Shown here in pieces: positions 1-7,905 of a stretch of 50,316 nucleotides of DNA (the stretch's first letter is position 1; each line of letters opens with the position of its first letter). This stretch comes from an uncultured Rhizobiaceae group bacterium. GTDB lineage: Bacteria > Pseudomonadota > Alphaproteobacteria > Rhizobiales > Rhizobiaceae. A program made the position numbers and the translations under genes. The stretch lies in NCBI GenBank assembly GCA_947501445.1, contig CANMVS010000028.1, positions 1-50,316 of the forward strand, in the 5' to 3' direction. The notes beneath the pieces were generated by a model, which had not been told where the DNA came from, did not search any database, and saw only the letters and a list, made by a program, of their open reading frames with translations.

Positions 1-98
1 CACACGAAAAACAAAACCAGAAAGTGGGGAATTTTAATCCGGCACTTCTGCGGAAATTACAATCGGCATTGACAACTTCACAGCAACCCTCCAACCAC

Positions 99-129
99 AA
101 AAAAACCGCACCCGCTTGCGCGGGTGCGG
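99..129 (-). terminator. Rho-independent terminator of the iron-binding protein gene
   Basis: A perfect 10-bp stem (106-115 paired with 120-129, arms CCGCACCCGC and GCGGGTGCGG, 4-nt loop) is followed on the minus strand by seven T (99-105). It lies about 40 bp beyond the stop codon of the minus-strand gene ending at 167, which suggests that gene is transcribed alone, without permease genes behind it. Confidence 0.9.
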
Positions 130-166
130 CGATACTTTCCGCCCAAAGTAACTTCAAAAACTTGGG

Positions 167-1192
167 TTAGTTGTTGAAACCAACCTTATCGACCAGCACA
201 GATGCAGCCTTGCGGTTTTTGGCAATCTCTTCCAATGCAATCGGGTCCGCGTTTATGTCGCCAAAAGAGGTTACAATGTCAGACGCCTTGGCTGCAGGAT
301 CAACCGGATATTCAAACACCTGTTCGGCATAAATTTCCTGCCCTTTGGGGCTCGCCAGAAATTCCATGAGCTTGATGGCATCATCCCGATTGGGTGCGTT
401 CTTCGCCAGCGCCATTCCGGAAATGTTCACATGGGTTCCGCGGTCGGCTGAATTGGGGAACAAAACCTTGATGGAATCGGCCCATTCCTTTTGCTCTGGC
501 TCTTTCTCGTTGGTCTTCATAAGGCCAACATAATAGGTATTGCCGATACCCAGATCACACTCACCGGCAAAAACGCCTTTGGCCTGGGCACGATCATTGC
601 CGCCGGGCTTGCGGGCAAGATTGTCTTTCACACCACGCAACCAGGCTTCTGCCTTTTCTTCACCCTGATGCGAAATCATGGATGATATCAAACCCAGATT
701 ATAGTCATGCTGACCACTTCTGATGCAGATCTTGCCTTTCCATTTCGGATCAGCCAGTTCCTCATAGGTAATCGCGTCCTGTGGAACACGGTCCTTGGAT
801 GCATATACAACACGGCCGCGCGTTGTCAGGCCATACCAATGGCCTTCAGGATCGCGAAAATTTGTTGGAATCGTCGCGTTAATCGCTTCACTTTCAACCG
901 GCTGGGTTATGCCCTCGCCCTTGGCATTGCTCAGACGGCTGATATCAACTGTAAAAATCAGATCAGCCGGAGAATTTTCTCCTTCCGCCTTGACGCGTTC
1001 CACCAGGCCTTTTTTCAAAAACAGCACATTGGTTTTGATACCGGACTCCTTGGTGAAGGCATCCAGCAAAGGCGCAATGAGGTCAGGCTGGCGGTAAGAA
1101 TAGATGTTCACTTCTGCGGCAAGTGCGGTTGTTCCAACCGAAGCGACAAGAAGTGCAGACAGGCCGGCTGCAAAGGCTGATTTTGTGTACAT
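167..1192 (-). CDS. fbpA: Fe(3+) ABC transporter periplasmic substrate-binding protein
   Basis: Ferric-iron binding lipid-free periplasmic protein of the FbpA/FutA/IdiA group, which delivers Fe(III) to an inner-membrane ABC permease. The product starts with a clear Sec signal peptide (hydrophobic stretch ending TALAAE) and then the typical mature start VNIYSYRQPDL. Tyrosines placed like the iron ligands of this family are visible in YSYR near the N-terminus and in NTYYVG around residue 220. Length is about 341 residues, normal for the family. Start: an AGGA lies 7 bases before the ATG at 1192 but only 1 base before the ATG at 1198, so 1192 is preferred. It is divergent from the RirA-type regulator gene, and Irr/ICE-like palindromes lie between them, so iron repression is likely. 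No permease or ATPase gene is in the window; they may be elsewhere. Confidence 0.9.
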   Translation of the reverse strand: MYTKSAFAAGLSALLVASVGTTALAAEVNIYSYRQPDLIAPLLDAFTKESGIKTNVLFLKKGLVERVKAEGENSPADLIFTVDISRLSNAKGEGITQPVESEAINATIPTNFRDPEGHWYGLTTRGRVVYASKDRVPQDAITYEELADPKWKGKICIRSGQHDYNLGLISSMISHQGEEKAEAWLRGVKDNLARKPGGNDRAQAKGVFAGECDLGIGNTYYVGLMKTNEKEPEQKEWADSIKVLFPNSADRGTHVNISGMALAKNAPNRDDAIKLMEFLASPKGQEIYAEQVFEYPVDPAAKASDIVTSFGDINADPIALEEIAKNRKAASVLVDKVGFNN

Positions 1193-1298
1193 TGTCATTT
1201 CCTGGTTTGAATGTGAGCTCTTAACATGACGCTGTTACTCCAATTAAATGCAGCAAATCAATATCACCAGCCCATAAAACTGTATTTTTTTAGTCTAC

Positions 1299-1315
1299 TT
1301 TAGAATGGCCCTAAA
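1299..1315. promoter_or_regulatory. ICE-like (Irr) palindrome 1
   Basis: TTTAGAATGGCCCTAAA is an inverted repeat with arms TTTAG and CTAAA. It resembles the iron control element bound by Irr in Rhizobiales (roughly TTTAGAA-N3-TTCTAAA) with two mismatches in the right arm. It sits about 110 bp upstream of the iron-binding protein gene. The motif is seen directly; the Irr assignment is inference. Confidence 0.5.
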
Positions 1316-1421
1316 CTACGGCCACATTTTTGCGTGAAAAATGCCCAATTCGTCCCATATGTGAGGTAAAGCCGGTGATTTATGCCACAACGTAAAACTT
1401 GACTAAAATAATCGAATTTTA

Positions 1422-1434
1422 TAGAATGATTCTA
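1422..1434. promoter_or_regulatory. ICE-like palindrome 2 upstream of rirA
   Basis: TAGAATGATTCTA is a perfect 13-bp inverted repeat centred 44 bp before the rirA start. In the frame TTTAGAA-N3-TTCTAAA it has two outer mismatches. A TGA-N9-TCG match at 1400-1414 is one base off the RirA IRO-box pattern TGA-N9-TCA. The two together suggest that rirA and fbpA are under iron control, perhaps with RirA autoregulation. Confidence 0.5.
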
Positions 1435-1471
1435 ATATGGGGACCATTCCGGTCTCTGATGAGGTTGCGCC

Positions 1472-1942
1472 ATGCGTGTTACGAAACAGACAAATTATGC
1501 CGTTCGCATGCTGATGTATTGCGCAGCCGATCCAGCCGAACTCAGCAGAATTCCCCAGATCGCCAAGGCCTACGGCGTTTCGGAACTGTTTTTGTTCAAA
1601 ATTCTCAAACCTTTGGTGAAAGCCGGCATTATTGAAACCGTACGCGGTCGCAATGGTGGCATAAAACTTGGCCGTCCGGCGGAAGATATTTCGCTTTTCG
1701 ACGTGATCAGGGTAACCGAAGACAGTATGGCCATGGCCGAATGTTTTGAAAATGACGCGGCCGAATGCCCCCTGGTTAACAGCTGCGCCCTGAATTCCGC
1801 ATGGCGCGAGGCGCTGAATGCGTTTTTGAGCGTTCTGGCAACCCACTCAATAGCAGATTTGTCGGCGGCGCGGTTTGATATTGGAACCCGTCTTGGTCTG
1901 TTTGATCTGCCAGAGGCTGTCAGTAGCAATCAGCCGGTTTAA
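1472..1942 (+). CDS. rirA: Rrf2-family iron-responsive regulator RirA
   Basis: Rrf2 winged-helix repressor of 156 residues. The N-terminal helix-turn-helix (residues 1-60) starts MRVTKQTNYAVRMLMYCA and includes the wing KPLVKAGIIETVRGRNGG. Three cysteines at residues 91, 99 and 105 (AECFE, AECPL, NSCAL) match in number and spacing the cluster ligands known from rhizobial RirA, where an Fe-S cluster senses iron and oxygen. RirA represses iron-uptake genes in iron-replete cells. Its position divergent from a ferric-iron binding protein gene fits this role. The related NsrR and IscR also use three cysteines, but the spacing C-X7-C-X5-C and the neighbour favour RirA. Confidence 0.88.
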   Translation: MRVTKQTNYAVRMLMYCAADPAELSRIPQIAKAYGVSELFLFKILKPLVKAGIIETVRGRNGGIKLGRPAEDISLFDVIRVTEDSMAMAECFENDAAECPLVNSCALNSAWREALNAFLSVLATHSIADLSAARFDIGTRLGLFDLPEAVSSNQPV

Positions 1943-1971
1943 ATTCCACGAGCATCGCGTCCTGAATTGCT

Positions 1972-2646
1972 CTAGCCAAAATGGGCCAGTGGATCGACCC
2001 CAATGGCCCACCCGTGCAGACCGAGTAGAACAGTAAAAACCACAAAACCCAACAGTATTTCAATGGCCAGTCGCGCGGACATCGCTCTGCGCAGCCTTAC
2101 CCCAAATGACCCGCTTGTGGACGCCATGATGGCGTCAAAACGCACCTTGGCGATGGAGCGTGCCGCGCGTCTTTCCAGGGCCCTGCGACCCAGAAGGCTG
2201 AAAATGGCAAAAGCCGCAAACAGGACAACGCTCACCGCATCGCCATTGACAATGCAATGGGCAACAGACCAAAGAAAAAATGCCCACAGGATTGGATGAT
2301 GTGTCAGCGCAAAAATACCTGGCTTGCTGTCGCAAAAGGGACCGTTGTTAAATGAAATCGATACCGGATTTGCGCGTGTCACGCCGCAGGCAAACAGGAT
2401 CGTTGCCCCCAGCATCAAAATCATTGCGATAACGACCGTTGCCGGAGTAGTGGGCCACAGGCCCAGATAAGGTGCTCTGGTCGCTGCCATCAGCAGCCAT
2501 ATCAGCAACAGCAATGAAATGATGGAGTAACCTGCCAGATAAAATCCTCTGCCCAACCGGCGGATCACAACATCACGCAAACCGGTCCTCATGGGGACGA
2601 CATGCGCAGCGAGAAACAGAAGAAATACTGTGACAAATTCGATCAT
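1972..2646 (-). CDS. NnrU family integral membrane protein
   Basis: A 224-residue protein with about six hydrophobic segments and the NnrU signature: an early HVVPMRTGLRD loop, then RLGRGFYLAGYSIISL and a central THHPILWAFFLWSVAH segment. NnrU proteins are common in alphaproteobacteria; one was found in a denitrification (nitric oxide response) regulon, but the molecular activity is unknown and many members are in non-denitrifiers. It ends 30 bp from the convergent rirA gene. No denitrification genes are nearby, so a role in nitrogen oxide metabolism should not be assumed. Confidence 0.8.
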   Translation of the reverse strand: MIEFVTVFLLFLAAHVVPMRTGLRDVVIRRLGRGFYLAGYSIISLLLLIWLLMAATRAPYLGLWPTTPATVVIAMILMLGATILFACGVTRANPVSISFNNGPFCDSKPGIFALTHHPILWAFFLWSVAHCIVNGDAVSVVLFAAFAIFSLLGRRALERRAARSIAKVRFDAIMASTSGSFGVRLRRAMSARLAIEILLGFVVFTVLLGLHGWAIGVDPLAHFG

Positions 2647-2707
2647 CGGTCTGCCGGTTCAAGAGGCAAAGGCGCATTATCCACCGCGCACAATTGCAAA
2701 GGTCGTT

Positions 2708-3121
2708 CTATAATGCCTGTTGATCCCGCAGACGATCCGCGCAGGCCTGGCGGATATCATTGAGTTCCTTAAGCGTATCACGGATTAATGCCTGCTTTTT
2801 CTCCAGTTCGGCAATAGCCTTTGTTGTCTCTGCGACAACATAGTCCAACTGCTCAGCGCGCCCGGCCCCCTTTTCACCATACAGGTCGAGGAAATGTCTT
2901 ATTTGAACCAGCGTCGACCCAATAGCCTTGGCCCGCAGGATAAGCGCCAGCCGCGCCCTGTCGCGTCGGGTGTAGACACGGGTCCCGTTCACCCGGGCCG
3001 GGTGAATGAGATCCTTGTTTTCGTAAAACCGGATCGTGCGTGTGGTAATGCCGAACTCTTCTGCAAGTTCGGCAATGCCATAAAGGTCACGATCACCGGA
3101 ACGCCCGCGTCCCGATGCCAT
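2708..3121 (-). CDS. MerR-family regulator, probably of acyl-CoA/branched-chain catabolism
   Basis: MerR helix-turn-helix (YGIAELAEEFGITTRTIRFYE) followed by the wing and a coiled-coil dimer helix (AELEKKQALIRDTLKELNDI). There are no effector-binding domain or metal cysteines in place, which is usual for the short LiuR-like group controlling fatty-acid and branched-chain amino-acid breakdown. Start: an ATG at 3121 gives 137 residues and begins just before the HTH; a TTG at 3187, directly after the TGA of the upstream SCP2 gene, would add 22 residues by coupled translation, so the start is open. It shares an operon with the SCP2 gene and faces an acyl-CoA dehydrogenase gene across a palindrome, its probable operator. 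Confidence 0.82.
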   Translation of the reverse strand: MASGRGRSGDRDLYGIAELAEEFGITTRTIRFYENKDLIHPARVNGTRVYTRRDRARLALILRAKAIGSTLVQIRHFLDLYGEKGAGRAEQLDYVVAETTKAIAELEKKQALIRDTLKELNDIRQACADRLRDQQAL

Positions 3122-3187
3122 GACGCGTGCCGCCTTCGCGCCGTCTTCTTCGCGGATACCCGCTATCTCGCGCGATCCGTCTGTCAA

Positions 3188-3469
3188 TCAGAGAACCTGT
3201 CCGAGCTTCATTGCGACGCTCATATCACCTTCAACCTTGAGTTTTCCCTGCATGAAGGCTGCCGTGGGGTCAAGTTCACCGGCTATCATGGATTCCAGAT
3301 CATCCAGCGCAATGCCGATTGTACAATCTGCCTCTGCATCCGTTGTACTGATGGATTGATTATCGATCACCAGAACGCCATCATCACCGCAATCAAACTT
3401 CACGACCTTGTCAAAAGATCCGGCCTCTACACGTGCTTTCATTGATTCCGCAATTTCTGCAACACCCAT
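3188..3469 (-). CDS. SCP2 sterol-binding domain protein
   Basis: A small single-domain SCP2 (sterol carrier protein 2 fold) protein, about 93 residues, ending in the typical GKLKVEGDMSVAMKLGQVL. SCP2 domains bind lipids or acyl-CoA in a hydrophobic tunnel, and in bacteria they often occur beside fatty-acid oxidation genes. Start: the ribosome site AAGGAG lies 7 bases before the ATG at 3469; the ATG at 3475 is too close (1 base), and the longer frame to 3520 lacks a site. Its TGA (3190-3188) is followed at once by the MerR reading frame. The role is inferred as acyl-lipid handling with the divergent dehydrogenase. Confidence 0.85.
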   Translation of the reverse strand: MGVAEIAESMKARVEAGSFDKVVKFDCGDDGVLVIDNQSISTTDAEADCTIGIALDDLESMIAGELDPTAAFMQGKLKVEGDMSVAMKLGQVL

Positions 3470-3558
3470 ATCCATACTCCTTGGCTTTAATCTGTCTGCA
3501 TAATCCCTATACGCATCCATTGCGAAGGCCGCAATCTATTTTCGCATAGAATAATCAA

Positions 3559-3574
3559 TTGACCTATACGTCAA
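3559..3574. promoter_or_regulatory. Palindromic operator between SCP2/MerR and acyl-CoA dehydrogenase
   Basis: TTGACCTATACGTCAA is a 16-bp inverted repeat broken only at one symmetric pair (C/C instead of C/G). It also contains a TTGACC that could be a -35 box for the rightward gene. The form (TTGAC..GTCAA with A/T-rich centre) is like operators of MerR-family LiuR proteins. The adjacent MerR regulator is the obvious candidate binder. Confidence 0.6.
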
Positions 3575-3649
3575 ACGATGGAAATATCCCCGCCAGATAT
3601 TGACGGCATCCCGGTGCCACCATGGCCTGTGCCGATTTGGGAGAACCGC

Positions 3650-4801
3650 ATGCAACTGACTGACGAGCACGAACAACTACGAAATACGTTGTCAAAGTTC
3701 ATTGCCACGGACATTAATCCACATGTGGATGAATGGGAAAAAGCCGAGCAATTCCCTGCACATGAAGTCTTCGCAAAACTTGGGGAGCTCGGCCTGCTCG
3801 GCATCAAATATGACAGCAACTATGGTGGTCTCGGACTTGACTTCTCCTATTCGATGGTCATGGCCGAAACACTCGGTGAGATCAATTGTGGCGGCGTGCC
3901 TATGGCCATCGGAGTGCAAACGGACATGTGCACACCCGCCCTCAATCGTTTTGGATCCGATGAACTCAAGGCCAGGTGGCTGGCCCCTTCCATTGCCGGT
4001 GAGATGGTTGGCTGTATCGGCGTATCGGAAGCCGGAGGCGGTTCTGATGTTGCTGCGCTAAAAACCCAGGCCAGAACGGATGGTGACGACTACATCATCA
4101 ACGGTTCAAAGATGTGGATCACCAATGGCATGCAGGCCGACTGGTGTTGTCTATTGGCGAACACAGGTGAAGGTCCGGTTCACAAAAACAAATCGCTGAT
4201 CATGGTGCCACTGAATACAAAAGGGGTTGAGCGACAGAAAATTCACAAGATCGGCATGCATTCTTCCGATACTGCCCAGCTTTTTTTTGACAATGTGCGG
4301 GTGCCGCGCCGCAACCTTGTCGGTCAGGAGGGCATGGGTTTTACCATGCAGATGCTGCAGTTTCAGGAGGAGCGATTATGGGTCGCCGCTTCCAGTCTGC
4401 TGACCCTGGATCGATTGATCGACCAGACCATCGAATATACACGTGAACGCAAGGCCTTTGGCCGCTCCATTCTGGACAACCAGGCCGTGCATTTCCGCCT
4501 GTCTGAACTGCGCACCGAAGTTGAGGCGCTACGCGCGCTCACATGGTCTGCCATTGAGGACTATGTAAACGGTAAGGACGCCACACGTCTGGCCTCCATG
4601 GCCAAACTCAAAAGCGGCCGCCTGTTTCGCGAAGTTGCCGATTCCTGCCTGCAATATTGGGGCGGCATGGGCTTTACCGCTGACAATCCGGTCAGTCGCG
4701 CCTACCGTGACGGACGCCTTGGCTCCATTGGTGGCGGTGCTGACGAAGTCATGTTAAGCATCATTTGCAAGCTGGAGGGAACGATGCCCGCCGGCGGATA
4801 A
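3650..4801 (+). CDS. Acyl-CoA dehydrogenase
   Basis: FAD-dependent acyl-CoA dehydrogenase of 383 residues with the full three-domain arrangement: N-terminal helical domain, middle beta domain with the FAD/substrate motifs GCIGVSEAGGGSD and MWITNG, and C-terminal helical domain with the family motif RKAFGRSILDNQAV and a terminal QYWGGMGFTADNPVSR segment. It oxidises an acyl-CoA to the 2-enoyl-CoA and passes electrons to ETF. Start: GGGAG lies 6 bases before the ATG at 3650; an upstream in-frame ATG at 3578 would add 24 residues rich in proline and has no ribosome site. The substrate cannot be read from sequence; LiuR-type context suggests a branched- or medium-chain acyl-CoA. Confidence 0.92.
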   Translation: MQLTDEHEQLRNTLSKFIATDINPHVDEWEKAEQFPAHEVFAKLGELGLLGIKYDSNYGGLGLDFSYSMVMAETLGEINCGGVPMAIGVQTDMCTPALNRFGSDELKARWLAPSIAGEMVGCIGVSEAGGGSDVAALKTQARTDGDDYIINGSKMWITNGMQADWCCLLANTGEGPVHKNKSLIMVPLNTKGVERQKIHKIGMHSSDTAQLFFDNVRVPRRNLVGQEGMGFTMQMLQFQEERLWVAASSLLTLDRLIDQTIEYTRERKAFGRSILDNQAVHFRLSELRTEVEALRALTWSAIEDYVNGKDATRLASMAKLKSGRLFREVADSCLQYWGGMGFTADNPVSRAYRDGRLGSIGGGADEVMLSIICKLEGTMPAGG

Positions 4802-4827
4802 GATCGGGGTATTCGGACGGGATTGCC

Positions 4828-5727
4828 ATGAAAATCGACCCAAAACTCATGGCTTTGCTTTTCGGATTGCTGGCGGCATTCTTCTGGGGCACGCATAGTG
4901 TAATCGTCCGCTATCTCACTGGCGATCTTCATGGGATGACCATCGCTGTATTGAGACTTTATGTAGCAACGGCCATCCTGTTTGTTATCCTCAAGGCAGT
5001 TGGTCACCGGGTTTCGGTAAATCTCAAGGATCGAAATCTGCTGATCGCGGCTGGTTCAACGGTGGTCAACTACGTATTTTTTCATGTCGGACTTGAACAC
5101 ACCGGCGCTGCAAATGCGATGATGCTGGAAAATACAGCACCATTTTTTGTACTGGTGTTTCTCTTTCTGCTTGTCAGAGAGAAAATCAGACGGCGCGACA
5201 TTGTGGCAACCGGCATTGCCATCATCGGTGTCATTCTCACAATCAGCCATGACCTTGCACTTGGTGGTGAAGGCCTGAAGGGCGATCTGCTGGAAATCGT
5301 TGCCGGCGCCAGCTGGGCCGGCTTCATGATTGCCAGCAGCCGAGCGCTGACAAAAACCGCTGACAGTGCGCAACGCATGAATTTCCTGTTTGGGGTTTTC
5401 GCCTGTTCAGCCATAGTACTGACGCCCGCATTGTTTCTCTACCGCGTAGAGGCCACCGCAAACGACATTATCTGGTTGCTGGTGCTTGGTGCACTGCCAA
5501 CCGCCCTTGCCTATTATTTATGGTATGAAGCCGCCGCCCGGGTATCTGCAATTTCCGCATCGCTGATGTTTACGCTCTCTGTCATATTCACATTCATCAA
5601 TGCGTATCTGTTTCTTGGTGAAGACCTGTCGGTCAATGCCCTGATTGGCGCGGTGCTGATTGTCTCAAGCATTCTCCTGACATCGCTGGGAGGCAAGTCG
5701 GAAAGCAAATTGGACGAAGCCACCTGA
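4828..5727 (+). CDS. EamA/DMT-family membrane transporter
   Basis: A 299-residue drug/metabolite transporter with two EamA repeats of five helices each (first repeat from LLAAFFWGTHSVIVRYL; second from VAGASWAGFMIASSRAL), so ten membrane segments are expected. Members export amino acids, nucleotides or other small metabolites; the substrate is unknown. The start at 4828 (MKIDPKLMALLFG) places the first helix right after the N-terminus; the reading frame is open further upstream but overlaps the acyl-CoA dehydrogenase. It follows that gene by 26 bp in the same direction and may be co-transcribed. Confidence 0.85.
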   Translation: MKIDPKLMALLFGLLAAFFWGTHSVIVRYLTGDLHGMTIAVLRLYVATAILFVILKAVGHRVSVNLKDRNLLIAAGSTVVNYVFFHVGLEHTGAANAMMLENTAPFFVLVFLFLLVREKIRRRDIVATGIAIIGVILTISHDLALGGEGLKGDLLEIVAGASWAGFMIASSRALTKTADSAQRMNFLFGVFACSAIVLTPALFLYRVEATANDIIWLLVLGALPTALAYYLWYEAAARVSAISASLMFTLSVIFTFINAYLFLGEDLSVNALIGAVLIVSSILLTSLGGKSESKLDEAT

Positions 5728-5756
5728 AATGTACCTGCCTGGGTCACCAGACCATT

Positions 5757-7079
5757 TCACATTTTATCAGAAACGGGACAAGGGTGTCGGCCTTTGATTT
5801 TGTTGAGCATTTCAGACTGCGGCCTTGCACCAACCAAATTGGTGACGATTGCGCATATGACAGCCAGCAGCATCAGCAACAATATCGACCATACAACGTG
5901 CTGAACATGCGCCAGGGTTGCCATCATGAAAGATATGCCAACTGCAACCATCGTCTGAATTGCCTTGGAAACAGCCAGACCGGCGACACGCTCCTCTTTT
6001 GGAGCCAGATCCAGATATAACAACTCGTGCCCAACCGTGCTGCCCTGCACTGCCACGGTAACCAAAAAGAGTGATATCGAATGCACCAATGTCGGGTTGG
6101 CAAATTCCAGAAAATGATTTGCGACTAGAAGCACACCACTGAAAGCAGCCAGAATGCAGCTCAAACAGATGACACCGACATTGCTGAAGCGACTGCCAAC
6201 AAAACCCCATACCTGACCTGCAACAAGAAAAGCCAGGGCAGCCGCCGCGATGAGCGCGGTTAATCCCTGGTGTGTCGTGCCATGGGATACAGCTGCCAGG
6301 ATGGTATAAAAAGGAACAGACAACTCAACTGACAGCGTCATGATCCGGATAAGCAGGTAGCGACGAAACCAGGACATTGGTGCCAGCCGACGGAGGTTTC
6401 GAATAAACTGTGTAGCAAGCAATTTAAAGGTGCTGCTGCCCGGTGCGGCGGGTTTTGCACGCCCACCTGTGCCTGCTTCAGGAAACAGCAGGATACTGAA
6501 GGCTGAGACAACAAATAGGGCAACTGCCGCATAGACAACAATAACGTGTCGGTTCAGCGGGTCTATGCTAACGGTGGCAATGTGCAGAGCCCAGGTCAAC
6601 CCGAGCGCCGACAGGCCTCCGATGGCCAATGCGGAAAATTGAAGACGTTTTCGATTCTGTGAGTGCAATACATCGCCAAGCACATCAGAGACAACAAGCG
6701 ACTGATATTGCTCCACTGAACCAACCGCAATCATAACGACCAAAAGGGCGATGACCGCAGCATCGTCACCGCCAAAAAGTATCGCCGTCACAACAACTGC
6801 ATAACACACGCCCATACCAGCATTGGCAAGCGCCAGCGCGGTGATCCTGCGATCAATGGATGCGATGAAATCAGCACTGAGTAGTGCAACACCAAAACTG
6901 GCCAATTTTCTAATCGGTATCAGCAGTGCGACCAGGAACACCGGCAGGCCCAGCCCAACCGCAATATACGTCAAGACCACCGACGGACTTGCCATAATTT
7001 TTCCGGCGTTAAAAAAGGCGCCCTGACTGATAAGGACCCGATAATTTCGCTTATCACGATCTGCATTCTTAGTATTCAT
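5757..7079 (-). CDS. MFS-type transporter, paralogue 1
   Basis: A 440-residue protein with about twelve hydrophobic segments, of major-facilitator type but from a subfamily I cannot name. It is clearly paralogous to the protein at 8684-9967: both begin with M-N11-RNY, share ASPSVVLTY and later GLAVSKAIQT and ATLAHVQHVVWSIL, and align almost without gaps. The shared motif DLAPKEERVAGLAVSKAIQT is the equivalent of an interior MFS loop. No ribosome binding site precedes the ATG; a perfect TTGACA lies 31-36 bases upstream, so the message could be leaderless. The substrate is unknown. Confidence 0.75.
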   Translation of the reverse strand: MNTKNADRDKRNYRVLISQGAFFNAGKIMASPSVVLTYIAVGLGLPVFLVALLIPIRKLASFGVALLSADFIASIDRRITALALANAGMGVCYAVVVTAILFGGDDAAVIALLVVMIAVGSVEQYQSLVVSDVLGDVLHSQNRKRLQFSALAIGGLSALGLTWALHIATVSIDPLNRHVIVVYAAVALFVVSAFSILLFPEAGTGGRAKPAAPGSSTFKLLATQFIRNLRRLAPMSWFRRYLLIRIMTLSVELSVPFYTILAAVSHGTTHQGLTALIAAAALAFLVAGQVWGFVGSRFSNVGVICLSCILAAFSGVLLVANHFLEFANPTLVHSISLFLVTVAVQGSTVGHELLYLDLAPKEERVAGLAVSKAIQTMVAVGISFMMATLAHVQHVVWSILLLMLLAVICAIVTNLVGARPQSEMLNKIKGRHPCPVSDKM

Positions 7080-7084
7080 TCTAC

Positions 7085-7115
7085 ATGATAAGCATTATAA
7101 TGTATTAATTGTCAA
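7085..7115 (-). promoter_or_regulatory. Promoter of MFS paralogue 1
   Basis: On the minus strand TTGACA (7110-7115) is followed by an A/T-rich -10 region (TTATCA or TATCAT, 7085-7091). Transcription would start at or within a few bases of the ATG at 7079. The second paralogue has TTGACT at exactly the same distance (36 bases) from its ATG. Confidence 0.5.
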
Positions 7116-7371
7116 TATTCTCAATATAACTCAGTATTAATGCAGCTATATGTTGTTGTTTATTTTTACAATCCCCTGCTTCGCCACAAGCATCAGATAC
7201 TGACATGCTGGGCGCATCACATATACGCAGTCAGCCGGGAAATCAGCCTATCCGAGCACTCGATATTCCTGCTTGTGAGCAACACTGACTTGTTGGAAAC
7301 AAAGTATAATCAATTTGGCCACTACAGATCGATGAGCGCAACGGATGCCCGTTCCGCTGCCAGTGGGACAA

Positions 7372-7512
7372 TCATTCATCGCCCAGGCGTTTGTATGCAA
7401 GAGGCCGCGCCAACCCATCAGCAACTTCAAGTGTGTCATCAAGGTTCTTGTCGACTTGCCTGACAGGTCCTTTTACCTTGGATATATTTTTCTCTGTTTC
7501 AGCCATATCCAT
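7372..7512 (-). CDS. Possible small protein of 46 residues
   Basis: Short charged frame MDMAETEKNISKVKGPVRQ.. ending LAYKRLGDE, with no cysteine and a natural amino-acid mix. GAGGA lies a few bases before the ATG at 7512 and 9-10 bases before the next ATG at 7506, so translation initiation is credible. The family is not recognised and there is no membrane segment. It lies in the otherwise gene-poor stretch upstream of MFS paralogue 1 and on the same strand. Other overlapping frames in this stretch lack ribosome sites. It may also be chance. Confidence 0.35.
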   Translation of the reverse strand: MDMAETEKNISKVKGPVRQVDKNLDDTLEVADGLARPLAYKRLGDE

Positions 7513-7905
7513 TTTCCTCAAATGAGCGGTCATGCATTGCACAGGACGTTGACTCGTCCCATGCAGAGTGATGGCCAGCAATCATTCATAACTTACTGGG
7601 TAATATGGTGAATTTTACCGGTGTTACAAACCGTAGTTCATTACAAATGGGACAGAAACAGGTCTCGAAGGCACAGACGCCAAATATTGGTTGAGGGATG
7701 GGTAACACGTTGGATACATACTTCTACATTAAAACTACCGCACAGGCATAACCAGGATTGAACCGGAAAAGGAAGGCCCACAACCATTTCTAAAAAATCA
7801 AACATTCCTGCAACAATCAAACCGTAGTTTGTCGCAAACGCGTTGCTCACGGTCAGGCGCGAAAGTGAAAAATCGATTGGGAGCAGTTAGATTACTGGAG
7901 GAACA
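7513..7905. other. Gene-poor stretch with a 12-bp direct repeat
   Basis: No convincing gene is seen between the small frame and the secreted-protein gene. CAAACCGTAGTT occurs twice in direct orientation, at 7627-7638 and 7818-7829, 191 bp apart, the second copy 77 bp before the start of the gene at 7906. It may be a regulator binding site or a remnant of duplication. Confidence 0.35.

Noticed and set aside
7140-7463. Plus-strand frame of 107 codons
   Set aside because: No ribosome site, composition unlike a protein and overlap with the better-supported small frame on the minus strand.
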